A program made the translations under genes and the position numbers. A DNA stretch of 64,000 nucleotides from NCBI RefSeq assembly GCF_963678195.1, contig NZ_OY782759.1, positions 2,480,001 through 2,544,000 of the forward strand, given 5' to 3'. This DNA is from an uncultured Hyphomonas sp. GTDB lineage: Bacteria; Pseudomonadota; Alphaproteobacteria; Caulobacterales; Hyphomonadaceae. Under the pieces are notes generated by a model, which was given only the letters and a program-made list of their open reading frames with translations, was not told the DNA's origin and did not search any database. This document shows positions 44,539-53,374 of the stretch, in pieces (the first letter of the stretch is position 1; each line of letters opens with the position of its first letter).

Positions 44539-46164
44539 ATGATGAGCTCGCAGGATTTCTGGAATCTCGGTGATTTGCTGGACGCCGTCGGCGCAGCGCT
44601 TGGCCCGGACGATATTGCCCTGGTCCATGGCGACCGGCGCATTACCTGGCCGGAGATGACGGCCCGCTCCAACCGGCTGGCGCGCAACCTGCTGGCACGG
44701 GGCGCGAAGACAGGCGACAAGGTCGGCTTCTATCTGCGCAACCAGCCGGAATACATGGAAGGGCTCGCCGCCTGTTTCAAAGGCCGCCTGACGCATGTGA
44801 ACGTCAATTACCGTTATCTTGAAGACGAGCTTTTCTACATCTTCGACAATTCCGACGCGACGGTCGTGTTCTTCGACGTCGAGTTCATGGACCAGGTGAA
44901 AAAGGTCCAGCCGCGCCTGCCCGGCGTGACCAGCTGGGTCCAGATCGGCGGCGGCGAAACGGCGGACTTTGCCGTGGCCTATGAAGACCTTGCCATACAG
45001 GGCGACCCGTCCACGCTCGGTTTCCCGCGGTCCGGCGATGACCTGCTCTTCCTCTATACCGGCGGCACGACCGGCATGCCGAAAGGCGTGATGTGGTCCC
45101 ACAAGATCTGGCGCCAGGCCGGCATGGAAGGCGCCGAGGCCCAGGGCCTGCCGGTGCCGAAAAACATTGAGGAACATGTCATGGCGGCGCAGGCGCTTGG
45201 CCGGCATGTCCGCAATATTCCCGCCTGCCCGCTGATGCATGGCACGGGCCTGTTCACCGCCATGGGCTCACTGGTCGGCGGCGGCACTATCGTGACCCTC
45301 ACGGAAAACAAGCATTTCGACCCGCAGAACCTGTTCGAAACCATCGAGCGGGAGGGCGTGACCAATATGGCCATCGTGGGCGATGCGTTCGGCAAGCCGA
45401 TGCTGGCCTATCTCGACGCCAATCCCGGCAAGCACAAACTGGACACGGTGGTGGGCATCATTTCGTCCGGTGTCATGTGGAGCACCGAGGTCAAGCGCGG
45501 CCTGCTGCGCCATATGCCGAACGCGGCCATGACCGACAGTTTCGGCGCCTCTGAGGCGGTTGGCTTCGGCACATCCATCATGACCGCAGACGGCGAGGTG
45601 AAGACATCAAAATTCACCATCGGCTCGAAGTGCAAAGTGTTCACCGAGGACGGCCGCGAAGTCGTGCCGGGCAGCGGCGAGGCCGGCTTTATCGCCCGCG
45701 GCGGCGCTGTGCCGCTCGGCTATTACAAAGATCCGGAGAAAACCGAAAAGACGTTCAAGACGATCAACGGCGTCCGGTACTCCGTACCCGGAGACTGGTG
45801 CACGGTGGAACCCGACGGCACGATCACCCTGCTCGGCCGCGGCTCCAACTGCATCAACACCGCCGGTGAGAAAGTCTATCCGGAAGAAGTCGAGGAAGCC
45901 CTGAAGGCGCATGACGCCGTGAAGGACGCCCTTGTGGTCGGCGTACCGGACGACAAATGGGGCCAGGCCATCACGGCTGTCGTGTCGCTCGACGGACAGG
46001 CAGACGAGGCATCCCTGCGGGAATTCGTGAAAACGAAGCTCGCTCACTACAAGGCGCCCAAACGGGTCCTGTTCAAGGACGATCTTGGCCGCGCGGTGAA
46101 CGGCAAGGCGGACTACAAGTCCATAAAGGCCTTTGCGCTTGCAGAACTCGGCATCGAGGCCTGA
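44539..46164 (+). CDS. acyl-CoA synthetase (AMP-forming)
   Basis: A 541-residue ANL-superfamily ligase behind an AGGAGGAGG ribosome binding site. It has the P-loop-like LLFLYTGGTTGMPKGVMWSHK near residue 170, MTDSFGASEAVGFGTS, GDWCTVEPDGTITLLGRGSNCINTAGEKVYPEEVEEAL and AVNGKADYKSIKA with the C-terminal catalytic lysine. It resembles FadD3-like acyl-CoA synthetases acting on steroid- or terpenoid-derived or fatty acids, but the substrate cannot be read from sequence. A second ATG lies one codon later. The neighbouring PaaI thioesterase gene is convergent. Confidence 0.9.
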   Translation: MMSSQDFWNLGDLLDAVGAALGPDDIALVHGDRRITWPEMTARSNRLARNLLARGAKTGDKVGFYLRNQPEYMEGLAACFKGRLTHVNVNYRYLEDELFYIFDNSDATVVFFDVEFMDQVKKVQPRLPGVTSWVQIGGGETADFAVAYEDLAIQGDPSTLGFPRSGDDLLFLYTGGTTGMPKGVMWSHKIWRQAGMEGAEAQGLPVPKNIEEHVMAAQALGRHVRNIPACPLMHGTGLFTAMGSLVGGGTIVTLTENKHFDPQNLFETIEREGVTNMAIVGDAFGKPMLAYLDANPGKHKLDTVVGIISSGVMWSTEVKRGLLRHMPNAAMTDSFGASEAVGFGTSIMTADGEVKTSKFTIGSKCKVFTEDGREVVPGSGEAGFIARGGAVPLGYYKDPEKTEKTFKTINGVRYSVPGDWCTVEPDGTITLLGRGSNCINTAGEKVYPEEVEEALKAHDAVKDALVVGVPDDKWGQAITAVVSLDGQADEASLREFVKTKLAHYKAPKRVLFKDDLGRAVNGKADYKSIKAFALAELGIEA

Positions 46165-46174
46165 TCGCTTACGA

Positions 46175-46606
46175 TCAGGCTTTCCGGCGCCGCAAGGACC
46201 GGAAAACAGCATCGGCCCGTGCCACCAGCGCGCCGTCTTCGGTCTTCATGTCCGCCATGACGTGAACGAGGTCCCCGTCCACGCCTTTAACCTGCGGGTG
46301 CGCTTCCAGCCAGCTGCCTTCGGGCACGATGCCCATGAATTCCATGGTCAGCTTGATCGTGACAGACATCCGCTCCGTCGCCGACCAGACGGCCCAGGCG
46401 AGCGCGCTGTCGGCAAAGGCACAGATCATGCCGCCATGCATGAAGCCCATGCCGTTACAGTGACGGTCCAGCACCCAGATGCCGCAGCGGAGGTCGCCCT
46501 CGCCCGTCGCCAGATAGGACGGGCCATTATGGATCGAGAATTTGCCGCGCGTGGGGCGCGGCGCAAAGCCGGGCGGCGGCGGTTTCAGCGCGCCGTCTTC
46601 GCTCAT
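46175..46606 (-). CDS. PaaI-family acyl-CoA thioesterase
   Basis: A 143-residue hot-dog protein. It has the block HCNGMGFMHGGMICAFADSALAWAVW, in which HGG and the acidic residue in the following helix match the PaaI family active site, and SVTIKLTMEFMGIVPEGSWLEAHPQV. These enzymes hydrolyse acyl-CoA or aryl-CoA thioesters. The start codon overlaps the stop of the upstream DUF192 gene by four bases. It converges with the acyl-CoA synthetase gene, so the two genes may act in opposite directions on similar substrates. Confidence 0.85.
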   Translation of the reverse strand: MSEDGALKPPPPGFAPRPTRGKFSIHNGPSYLATGEGDLRCGIWVLDRHCNGMGFMHGGMICAFADSALAWAVWSATERMSVTIKLTMEFMGIVPEGSWLEAHPQVKGVDGDLVHVMADMKTEDGALVARADAVFRSLRRRKA

Positions 46607-47064
46607 TCGTCGGCGTTGCCGAAAATGGGATGGATCACTTCATCGCCGGGTTCGATACCCAACTCTTCGGCGCGGCCGCCATTCAGCTCAAGAACCGATT
46701 TCACCGGCACGCCGGGCGTGACGGTCCGCAGGGAGCCGGGCACGGTCTCACGCGCGATGGCGATGACTTTGCCTTGCGGGTCCATGAACAGCATGTCCAG
46801 CGGGATCAGTGTGTTCTTCATCCACATCGCCGCTTCGCGCGGCTGGCCGAAATCGAACAGCATACCCGCATCCGGGTCCATGCTCTCACGGTTCATGAGG
46901 CCAGTGGTGATTTCTTCCGGCTCGTCGGCGATCTCAACCGTGAAGGCGTGTGCGCCATTCGCGGATTCGATGGTCAGCGGGCTGGTTTCCAGCTCGGCCA
47001 GTGCAGCCGGCGCGGAAAGAACGAGGGCGAACGCGGCCATGCCGCTGACAAGAAAGCGTTTCAT
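46603..47064 (-). CDS. DUF192 domain protein, exported
   Basis: A 153-residue protein with a clear signal peptide (MAAFALVLSAPAALA). The mature part matches DUF192, with EEITTGLMNRESMDPDAGMLFDFGQPREAAMWMKNTLIPLDMLFMDPQGKVIAIA and a closing ELNGGRAEELGIEPGDEV. The family is widespread and periplasmic or extracellular, with no established reaction. It overlaps the PaaI gene by four bases and follows the cold-shock gene by 62 bases on the same strand. Confidence 0.85.
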   Translation of the reverse strand: MKRFLVSGMAAFALVLSAPAALAELETSPLTIESANGAHAFTVEIADEPEEITTGLMNRESMDPDAGMLFDFGQPREAAMWMKNTLIPLDMLFMDPQGKVIAIARETVPGSLRTVTPGVPVKSVLELNGGRAEELGIEPGDEVIHPIFGNADE

Positions 47065-47126
47065 GCGCTATGGTTTAGCCGCCGCTCAGACCAGCGGCAA
47101 GCATTCGTGGCGGTTGGCATGCGGCT

Positions 47127-47651
47127 TTAGCGCGGCTTGAGGCTGGTGACGTGCTCGCCCTTAGCGCCGTCCTCGATGATGGCTTGCAGTCCGGTGCCCG
47201 GCTCGATCTCTTCAAAGCCCGCTTTGCGCAGCACAACGGCGTGGACGAAGATGTCCTGATCCTTGCCTTCCCGCTGCACAAAACCGTAACCACGTGCCCG
47301 GTTGAACCATTTCAGCGTGACAGGCTCATAATCCGGCTCAACGCCCAGTTCCCGGGCCACGACCGCCTTCGGGCGCTCCATCTCGATGATGCTGGCGGTC
47401 TGCCAGCCACGCTCGGTCTGCATGGCGTTGCAGACGATGCGGGCGCCCTCATCGGCATAGGTTTCGCCATAGGAGCGCAGGCAGGTGATGTGAATCATGA
47501 CATCGCCAGTCAGCCCCGGATCCGAGGTCGATTCCGCCACGATGAAACCGTAGCCCTTGGCGCTGTCGAACCATTTGACGCGACCGATCACACGCACCGT
47601 TTCGGGCGTGGGATCCGACTCTGATTCTGATCTTGCAGCTATTCCCGTCAT
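47127..47651 (-). CDS. cold-shock protein with two CSD domains
   Basis: A 174-residue protein from ATG 47651. Two cold-shock domains are visible: [18 protein letters not shown] near residue 22 and [35 protein letters not shown] from about residue 110, the second with intact RNP1 (GYGFVQ) and RNP2 (DIFVHA). The first domain reads DVMIHITCL at RNP2. Two-domain cold-shock proteins are common in alphaproteobacteria and bind single-stranded nucleic acid as RNA chaperones. A weak minus-strand promoter (GTGACA, 17 bases, TACGTT) may lie upstream near 47667-47695. Confidence 0.9.
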   Translation of the reverse strand: MTGIAARSESESDPTPETVRVIGRVKWFDSAKGYGFIVAESTSDPGLTGDVMIHITCLRSYGETYADEGARIVCNAMQTERGWQTASIIEMERPKAVVARELGVEPDYEPVTLKWFNRARGYGFVQREGKDQDIFVHAVVLRKAGFEEIEPGTGLQAIIEDGAKGEHVTSLKPR

Positions 47652-47845
47652 CAACCCTAATTCCCCTACGACGCAACGTAAGAAATGTTAACGCGCTTGT
47701 CACGCGATCTTCACACGATATTTCGCGCGATCGCCCGATGAGCGTTTAATGGTCAAATGTGGAGAAAATTGGTGGCTGCCGCGCGGAATGTCGGCGACCC
47801 GGCCGGAGACTGGCGCAACTGTTACACATCACGAGGCAGGCACAT

Positions 47846-48499
47846 TCATTGGGGCGGCGTGACGACTGTGCCGGGGGGCACATCCACACCCGGCAGCTCA
47901 GGAGCCGGCGTGTCTGGCGGCGTTGGCGCGGCGCCGGCAAGAAAGTCGCTGCCCGCCGATTGCGCCGCCTGTGACACGGTCTTCCCGCGCCCAATTTCGT
48001 TAACAGCCCGAGCCGCATCGAATGTACCGCGCTGGCCGGTTTCCGGGGAAACTATGGTCAGCGTCATGCCGCTGTCCTGGGATGAGACGGCAGAGCCGGA
48101 TGCCGGCGCCAGCGTTATCTGGCACTGTTCCGTATCCTGCAGATCCCCCAGACAGGGATCGTCTGTATCGATGTCCATGTGAAGGGTTGCGCCGGCGTCC
48201 GGCGCGTTTGTGATCTGGCTGACACGGGAGCCGCCCACGTTCCGGCTGCCCTCTCCGCTGACCGGGTCCACCTGTTCGGCCCGGATCCTAGTGCTGTTCT
48301 TTTCGGAGTCCTGCCGCACTGTTTCCGGCACCGGCGGAGGCGGCTGCGCTTCCTGCCTATTCAGCGGCACCATATTGAGCAGTTCCTGCGGATTGATCTG
48401 TGTGCTGCAACCAGCAAGACCGGACGCAAACAGGATCGCAGCCGCCCCGAAGGGCAGTCGGATACCGATCGCGTTTGCCGTTGCAGGCTTCATTCGCAT
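47846..48499 (-). CDS. putative lipoprotein linked to the curli-like locus
   Basis: A 217-residue protein from ATG 48499 with a lipoprotein signal (FGAAAILFASGLAGC). It has a Pro/Gln-rich stretch near residue 50, a middle part with DIDTDDPCLGDLQDTEQCQITLAP (two Cys that may form a disulfide) and AVNEIGRGKTVSQAAQSAGSDFL, and a proline-rich C-terminal tail. I do not recognise the family. It lies 64 bases after the large curlin gene, on the same strand, beyond a strong terminator hairpin, so it may be the last gene of the amyloid operon at reduced level. It might fill the role of the missing CsgE or CsgC/H factors, but nothing in the sequence shows this. Confidence 0.6.
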   Translation of the reverse strand: MRMKPATANAIGIRLPFGAAAILFASGLAGCSTQINPQELLNMVPLNRQEAQPPPPVPETVRQDSEKNSTRIRAEQVDPVSGEGSRNVGGSRVSQITNAPDAGATLHMDIDTDDPCLGDLQDTEQCQITLAPASGSAVSSQDSGMTLTIVSPETGQRGTFDAARAVNEIGRGKTVSQAAQSAGSDFLAGAAPTPPDTPAPELPGVDVPPGTVVTPPQ

Positions 48500-48514
48500 A
48501 TCCCGGTTCCCACC

Positions 48515-48555
48515 GCGAAAGAAAGAGAGCCCCGGACCGGAAACCGGTCCGGGGC
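48515..48555 (-). terminator. intrinsic terminator after the large curlin gene
   Basis: GCCCCGGACCGG and CCGGTCCGGGGC (48529-48555) form a perfect 12-pair stem with a three-base loop. On the minus strand it is followed by CTCTCTTTCTTTC, a U-rich tail. It begins eight bases after the curlin gene and should stop most transcripts before the downstream lipoprotein gene. Confidence 0.85.
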
Positions 48556-48563
48556 CATGGGGA

Positions 48564-50756
48564 TTATTGCGACACGTTGGCGAAGTTGCCCGTGCCGATC
48601 TGCGTGATCGTCGCTGTCGCGTTGGACGCAACCGCCTGGGTGACGTTCGCATCGTTCAGCTCACCGGTCTGCATGATGCTCGCCCAGCCACCATCCGTGG
48701 ATTGGGTGACCGAAGCGTCATTACCCGTGCTGAGCGACGTACCGCCCGCCTGGCTGATCTCGGCGAAATTGCCGGCACCGGCCGTCTGGCTGATGCTTGC
48801 TTCGCTGTTCCAGTCAGCCTGCGTGATCTTCGCAAATCCGCCTGTCCCGCCCTGCGAGATGTCCGCATCGCCGCGACGGCTGGCATCCTGATCGACCATA
48901 CCGAAATTGCCGGTGCCGCTCTGCTCGATATAGCCGTCATTGCCCAGCGCAAAGGATGATCCATCCTGCGAGATCACTGCCGCGTTGAACTGGCCGGTCT
49001 GCATGACGGTGCCTGTATTTCCGGACGCGCTCTGTGTCACCGCCGCCAAGTTGTAATTGTTCAACTGGTCGATATCCGCAGTGTTACCGATACCGCCCTG
49101 CGTGGCGAGCGCAACGTTGCCGTCACCGATCTGGTCCACATAGGCCGAATGTTGACGGTTGGACTGTGTGACGCCGGCAATATTGCCTTCGCCGGTCTGA
49201 GTGACATCCGCATAGATGCCGCTGTCACCGCCATTGGCCGCTCCGGCATCCGATTGTGCCACACCGGCCAGGTTGCCGTCGCCGGTCTGGGTCACCGCCG
49301 CCTCGAACGAATTAGACAGCTCCAGATCGTAGGTCTGGGTCACGACCGCGCCGCTGGCTCCGTCCTGGGTGACGGTGGCCAAGAGGTCCGCGTCACCGTC
49401 ACCATTCATGGTCTGGGTGACATCGGCAAACGCGCCATTGTCTTGGGTGATATTTGCATCGATCCCAGTCGACCCATTGCCATAGATGGCCTGGGTGACA
49501 GTCGCCGTCGAGCCGCCATTCTGATTGATCACGGTCGAGACATCGCCTGACTCCACCGCTCCGCTGAAGGAGGTGGACGGGTTGGCCACGGTCTGCTGCA
49601 CAGTCGCAGCGGATCCGCCATCCTGCGTGACTTTCGCATACAGGCCGGACGCACGATAACCGCTGGCCTCTTGCGAAATATCGGACGTGGACGCGCCCGC
49701 CTGATTTACCGTCGCAAACAGGTTCTTCGCATGCCCGTCGGTTGCCGACTGGGTCACGGCAGAGGACGAACCGTCGGACTGCGTCACGACCGCGCGCAGC
49801 GTGCCCGTGAAGTTCGGACCGGTTCCCGTCTGCGCCACGTCAGAGCTGTTGGCATTGCCATTTTGCGTGACATTGGCAACCTGGTTGAATCCGCCCCCGA
49901 GATTGGACTGCGCCACCGAGGACGTGTTGTCGTCACCGAACTGCTGGACGGTGGCTTCAGGGTCGGCATTATAGGCGTTGTCTATGCCAATGGTCCCGTT
50001 CGGAGAGTCGTCCTCCTGGGTGATAAGAGAGCTGTTGCCATTGCCGACCTGGAGGTTGTCGGCATAGGCGCCGATGCCGTTCTGCTCAACCATCGAGCTG
50101 TTGTCGTTGCCCGTCTGGTCGACCATGGCGAAGCCACCTTCGCCTTGCTGCTCGACAGACGCATTGTTCGACGCGCCAGTCTGGGTGACCGATGCAATGT
50201 CGGCCACGCCACCCTGGGTCACCATCGCCGAGTTGTCGGCCCCGCCCTGGGTCACTTCGGCCAGCTCGCCACCTTCATCAGCGTCCAGATCCTGACCCTG
50301 CTGAACGGTCGCGGAGTTACCCGAGCCGCCAACCTGGGTCACACTCGCTGTCTGGGCGGCAACCCCTGCGGTGTACTGATCGATATCCACCGTGTTCGGC
50401 GCCGATCCGACATTGGTGTCCGAATACTGGATCACGTCGGCGTCATTGCCCACCGCCGATCCTGCTTCGCTGACCTGGTCGATATCCGCTTCATTGGTGG
50501 CGATCTGGTAATTGTCGATCCCCGGAGGGGCATGCCCCTGGCGGACGGTGGCGTCATTCTTGTCCCCGGTCTGATCCACTGTCACGAAGTTCTCATTGCT
50601 CTCCTGACCGGTTGTGACCAGGTCAGCAGCCAGGGTCTGGTCGACATCCGCCGTGTTGTCGGCGCCGCTCTGGTTCACGATCGCTTCTTCAGCGAATGCG
50701 GGACCTCCGAAACACACTGCCGCTATGGCGACAGTTGCGAGTAATTTCTTGCGCAT
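48564..50756 (-). CDS. very large curlin-repeat protein, major amyloid subunit candidate (CsgA-like)
   Basis: A 730-residue secreted protein from ATG 50756 behind AAGGAGAT, with a signal peptide (LLATVAIAAVCFGGPAFA). Almost all of the mature protein is built of short units ending in Q, such as VTQTGDGNLAGVAQ and IDQLNNYNLAAVTQ, with the curlin pattern x-Q-x-G-x-x-N-x-A-x-V-x-Q. About 50 units of roughly 11 to 16 residues can be counted, against ten strand units in E. coli CsgA. No cysteine occurs outside the signal peptide and the protein is acidic (many Asp, few Lys/Arg). It ends exactly at a repeat. It should be exported through CsgG and assemble as beta-solenoid amyloid, nucleated by the smaller repeat protein upstream. 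Confidence 0.88.
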   Translation of the reverse strand: MRKKLLATVAIAAVCFGGPAFAEEAIVNQSGADNTADVDQTLAADLVTTGQESNENFVTVDQTGDKNDATVRQGHAPPGIDNYQIATNEADIDQVSEAGSAVGNDADVIQYSDTNVGSAPNTVDIDQYTAGVAAQTASVTQVGGSGNSATVQQGQDLDADEGGELAEVTQGGADNSAMVTQGGVADIASVTQTGASNNASVEQQGEGGFAMVDQTGNDNSSMVEQNGIGAYADNLQVGNGNSSLITQEDDSPNGTIGIDNAYNADPEATVQQFGDDNTSSVAQSNLGGGFNQVANVTQNGNANSSDVAQTGTGPNFTGTLRAVVTQSDGSSSAVTQSATDGHAKNLFATVNQAGASTSDISQEASGYRASGLYAKVTQDGGSAATVQQTVANPSTSFSGAVESGDVSTVINQNGGSTATVTQAIYGNGSTGIDANITQDNGAFADVTQTMNGDGDADLLATVTQDGASGAVVTQTYDLELSNSFEAAVTQTGDGNLAGVAQSDAGAANGGDSGIYADVTQTGEGNIAGVTQSNRQHSAYVDQIGDGNVALATQGGIGNTADIDQLNNYNLAAVTQSASGNTGTVMQTGQFNAAVISQDGSSFALGNDGYIEQSGTGNFGMVDQDASRRGDADISQGGTGGFAKITQADWNSEASISQTAGAGNFAEISQAGGTSLSTGNDASVTQSTDGGWASIMQTGELNDANVTQAVASNATATITQIGTGNFANVSQ

Positions 50757-50913
50757 GAGGTATCTCCTTGTCATTGCACAATCTGCCTGCCTGCTCGTTC
50801 TCGAACCGGCTTTCATACTGGCCACTCTGGAAGCATCCTGTCCCCCACATGGCTTCTGCCACGCCTCGCCGTCACCCAGCCAAAGGCATGTCCCCTCCCA
50901 GACGCTGAGCCGG

Positions 50914-51738
50914 TCACGGCCCGGCCTGCGTCACACTGACTGCTCCGCAGCCAGATGAAACGACGCATCCTGTCTGGTTAATCGTGTATTCCAGCGCCTG
51001 CCCCGTCTGGACGAGGATGGCGGAGAGGCCCTCCCCGTCCTGGAGAATGGCGCCCCTGTTTCCGTCTCCGTCCTGTTCGATCGATGCGCTGTTGTCCGCG
51101 CCGGTCTGTTCGATCAGGCCGTCATTGTCATTTCCGGTTTGCGTGATGGTCGCCATGTTCGCGCCGACAGCCAGCGTGCCAGGCGATACGGTTTGCGTGA
51201 TTGTGCCGGAATTGCCGTTCCCGGCCTGGGTCAGGCTGGCTGTGTTCGAGAAAGTGGGGCCAAAATCGTTTGTCTGGCGCAAGTCCGCCGCATTGAAGTC
51301 GCCATCGATGGAGACGCTGGCTGAATTCTGCCCCGGACCGTTCGCCGCATTCTGTGCAATGGCGAACGTATTCCCATCGCCGACCACACGAAGTTCCGCC
51401 GTCGCGCCATCACCGGATTGGGCAATCATGTTCTCTTTCGCCGAAGCCCGGTTCATCTGCCCCTGGACATAGGCGTCGATCTTCAGGTCCTGTCCGTCCT
51501 GGACGAGCTTGACCTGATTGTCCGCGCCGGCCTGAGCAAGGCGGGCCCGTGCGAGCACGTCAGAGATCTGCTCGATATTGGCAAACGACCGTTTCACGCC
51601 GTCGTCAGCGGCCGCGTGCAGGGCGATGCCGCCCGCAAGGGCAAGCCCCGTCAGCACAGCGCCGCGCTGAAGCCCGCTGGTGATTCCACTACAGACAGGG
51701 CCCATCCCTGACGTGAACCGTCTCTTACGTGGTAACAT
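50914..51738 (-). CDS. smaller curlin-repeat protein, nucleator candidate (CsgB-like)
   Basis: A 274-residue protein from ATG 51738, chosen because a GGGAGG ribosome binding site lies eight bases upstream and the signal peptide (VLTGLALAGGIALHAAA) follows. The first half of the mature part is helical or irregular (KRSFANIEQISDVLARARLAQAG). From about residue 90 curlin-like units appear, such as ASLTQAGNGNSGTITQ, ATITQTGNDNDGLIEQ, ASIEQDGDGNRGAILQ. The C terminus carries CVVSSGC, a possible small disulfide loop. Mixed architecture and position next to the large curlin suggest a CsgB-like nucleator tied to the surface. It lies 157 bases before the major subunit gene. Confidence 0.82.
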   Translation of the reverse strand: MLPRKRRFTSGMGPVCSGITSGLQRGAVLTGLALAGGIALHAAADDGVKRSFANIEQISDVLARARLAQAGADNQVKLVQDGQDLKIDAYVQGQMNRASAKENMIAQSGDGATAELRVVGDGNTFAIAQNAANGPGQNSASVSIDGDFNAADLRQTNDFGPTFSNTASLTQAGNGNSGTITQTVSPGTLAVGANMATITQTGNDNDGLIEQTGADNSASIEQDGDGNRGAILQDGEGLSAILVQTGQALEYTINQTGCVVSSGCGAVSVTQAGP

Positions 51739-51786
51739 CCACGCACCTCCCGAGTTGCCTGCCATAGCGACTGGCAGTATTCATCG

Positions 51787-51859
51787 GGGGATCAGCCCAT
51801 ATGGGCTGGTCCCCGGGGAGAGACCGGTCCGAGCGCCAACTTGAAGCTGGCCTCTCCCC
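51787..51859 (-). promoter_or_regulatory. structured spacer between csgG and the nucleator gene, with a CATATG-centred palindrome
   Basis: Two adjacent fold elements fill the gap. At 51787-51814 arms GGGGATCAGCCCAT and ATGGGCTGGTCCCC pair over 14 positions (one G-T) around the palindrome CAGCCCATATGGGCTG (51793-51808). At 51815-51859 GGGGAGAG and CTCTCCCC pair around an inner hairpin GCCA-CTT/AAG-TGGC. No U-run follows, so transcript processing, stability control or an operator for the structural subunits is more likely than termination. Confidence 0.6.
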
Positions 51860-51936
51860 ACCCTGACGCTTTCGCGCCTCCTAGATCTTCGTGCCCCGGC
51901 CGGCCTTCCCGATCAGGAAGCCCGCCAGACCGTTCA

Positions 51937-52872
51937 TCACTTGTCCCCCCATGCGGGTTTGTCTTGCAGAAGCTCCTTCGGAACGCCTTTCAGCGCTGCC
52001 TTCGGGAATTCCGTCCGGTAGTTGGTGTCATAAAATTCGAGCGCGGTCTGTCCGAGTTCCGGGTCGTCGAAGGACCAGAGGCCGGACTTCACACCCTCGA
52101 TGATCAGGCCGTAAACGGCCTTCTCAAGCGCCTGGCGTACAGCAAGGTGCCGGGGCTGGTTCAGGGTGATACCCGCTTCCGCCTCGAGCAGTTCCCTGTA
52201 AGCAACATATTTGAATGCATTGGCTTGCCAGGCGACAGACGCCACCCGCTGCTCGGTCGAAACAGAGATCAGCACCTCTCCGGTCTTCACGCTGACCGCG
52301 CGGAGGTAGACCGAAACGGCATCCTCACGGTATTGCGTGTCGGCGCCGATCCCGAGATAGCGCGCGCCTGCACCGCCGGTTTGCGTGTTTGTGTCGTAGC
52401 CCGTAATGGCGCCCTCGATCAGGATACCGGCAAACAGGAGTGCCGGCAGCGCCAGTGAATCCCGCGCGGACTCGCCCAGATAGCGTTGGCGCATCTCCAG
52501 GATGATCTGGCGTTCCTTCAGCAGGTTATCGAGCTTTTCACGTTCGATGACCTTGAACCAGCTCTGGTCGCCCGCGTCCTGCAACGCCTTGATCAGGATC
52601 GGCGTTGCCCCCTGGGTCACGGCGCGTGACAGCGTCTGCACGGTGTCGCTCGGTTTGAACGCACCGGTCTCGTCGCTCACGCCGTAGACCGCCACCGGAA
52701 TCTGTTCCGATGGTTTCGGCAGCCAGAGCAATGCATACTCCGTCTGCGTACGTGGATTGACGACCGGTTCGGCCATTTTCGTTGTCACCTTCGGTGGTGT
52801 GGCGCAGGACACGAGCACCACGGCCATGGCCGAAACAAGCAATCGTCCTGCAAACCGCATTTTATTACGCAT
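51937..52872 (-). CDS. csgG: curli secretion channel lipoprotein CsgG
   Basis: A 311-residue lipoprotein from ATG 52872 with lipobox VVLVSC. The mature protein matches CsgG: VAVYGVSDETGAFKPSDTVQTLSRAVTQGATPILIKAL, WFKVIEREKLDNLLKERQIILEMRQ, AGILIEGAITGYDTNTQTGGAGARYLGIG and YREDAVSVYLRAVSVKTGEVLISVSTEQRV. CsgG forms the nine-membered outer-membrane pore through which unfolded curlin subunits leave. It lies 27 bases after csgF on the same strand. The C-terminal part from about residue 240 is longer than in E. coli (FDDPELGQTALEFYDTNYRTEF). csgE, the usual gate factor, was not found in the window. Confidence 0.93.
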   Translation of the reverse strand: MRNKMRFAGRLLVSAMAVVLVSCATPPKVTTKMAEPVVNPRTQTEYALLWLPKPSEQIPVAVYGVSDETGAFKPSDTVQTLSRAVTQGATPILIKALQDAGDQSWFKVIEREKLDNLLKERQIILEMRQRYLGESARDSLALPALLFAGILIEGAITGYDTNTQTGGAGARYLGIGADTQYREDAVSVYLRAVSVKTGEVLISVSTEQRVASVAWQANAFKYVAYRELLEAEAGITLNQPRHLAVRQALEKAVYGLIIEGVKSGLWSFDDPELGQTALEFYDTNYRTEFPKAALKGVPKELLQDKPAWGDK

Positions 52873-52899
52873 CAACACTCTACTCCCCGCCCCAAAAGA

Positions 52900-53373
52900 T
52901 CAGCCGCCTGTCGTGAAGACTGGTACGACAATCTCCGTCGTGGTCCCGGTCGTGGCATCAAAGATGGTCAGTGTGATCGAATCCAGACCCCGCTGGAATT
53001 CCACTGTCTGGTCTCCGAAAACGACCCGACCGTAATCCTGTGGATTGTCCCCGAAGATCGCATTCGACACTTCCGAAGCGAGGCCGGACAGGAGCCGGCT
53101 CTGCAGCTGACGGATGAACAGATCTGCCTGCGGATCACCGGATGAGCCGCTGGACGGAGCCTCGGTATCGTCCTGCGCATTCGCCACACCCAGCAGGTGC
53201 GCCGAATTGAAGGGATTGCCCCCAAACGACGGATTGACTGGTGTGTAGACCAGCTCCTGCGCCGCCGCAGGCGGTGTGGCCATCAGCCCAAGAACAAGCA
53301 GCAACACCGCCGGGAGGAACAAGCGGAAGCCGCCAGGGCTAATGGCCGTTTCAGGTGCCTTGCAATTCGTCAT
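52900..53373 (-). CDS. csgF: curli assembly factor CsgF
   Basis: A 157-residue exported protein from ATG 53373, with AAAGGAC upstream. The signal peptide ends near ATPPAAAQ. The mature N terminus, ELVYTPVNPSFGGNPFNSAHLLGVANAQ, matches the CsgF segment that inserts into the CsgG pore. Then come LFIRQLQSRLLSGLASEVSNAIFG and VEFQRGLDSITLTIFDATTGTTTEIVVP, equivalent to the C-terminal CsgF region. It secures surface attachment and nucleation of the fibre. Its ribosome binding site lies in the last codons of the upstream DUF2807-like gene, so translation is probably coupled. Confidence 0.9.
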   Translation of the reverse strand: MTNCKAPETAISPGGFRLFLPAVLLLVLGLMATPPAAAQELVYTPVNPSFGGNPFNSAHLLGVANAQDDTEAPSSGSSGDPQADLFIRQLQSRLLSGLASEVSNAIFGDNPQDYGRVVFGDQTVEFQRGLDSITLTIFDATTGTTTEIVVPVFTTGG

Positions 53374-53374
53374 T

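Noticed and set aside
48564..50756. Misassembled or slipped DNA repeat in the large curlin gene
   Set aside because: Units differ in length and sequence, the frame stays open over 730 codons and the pattern is the curlin motif, so it is a genuine repeat protein.
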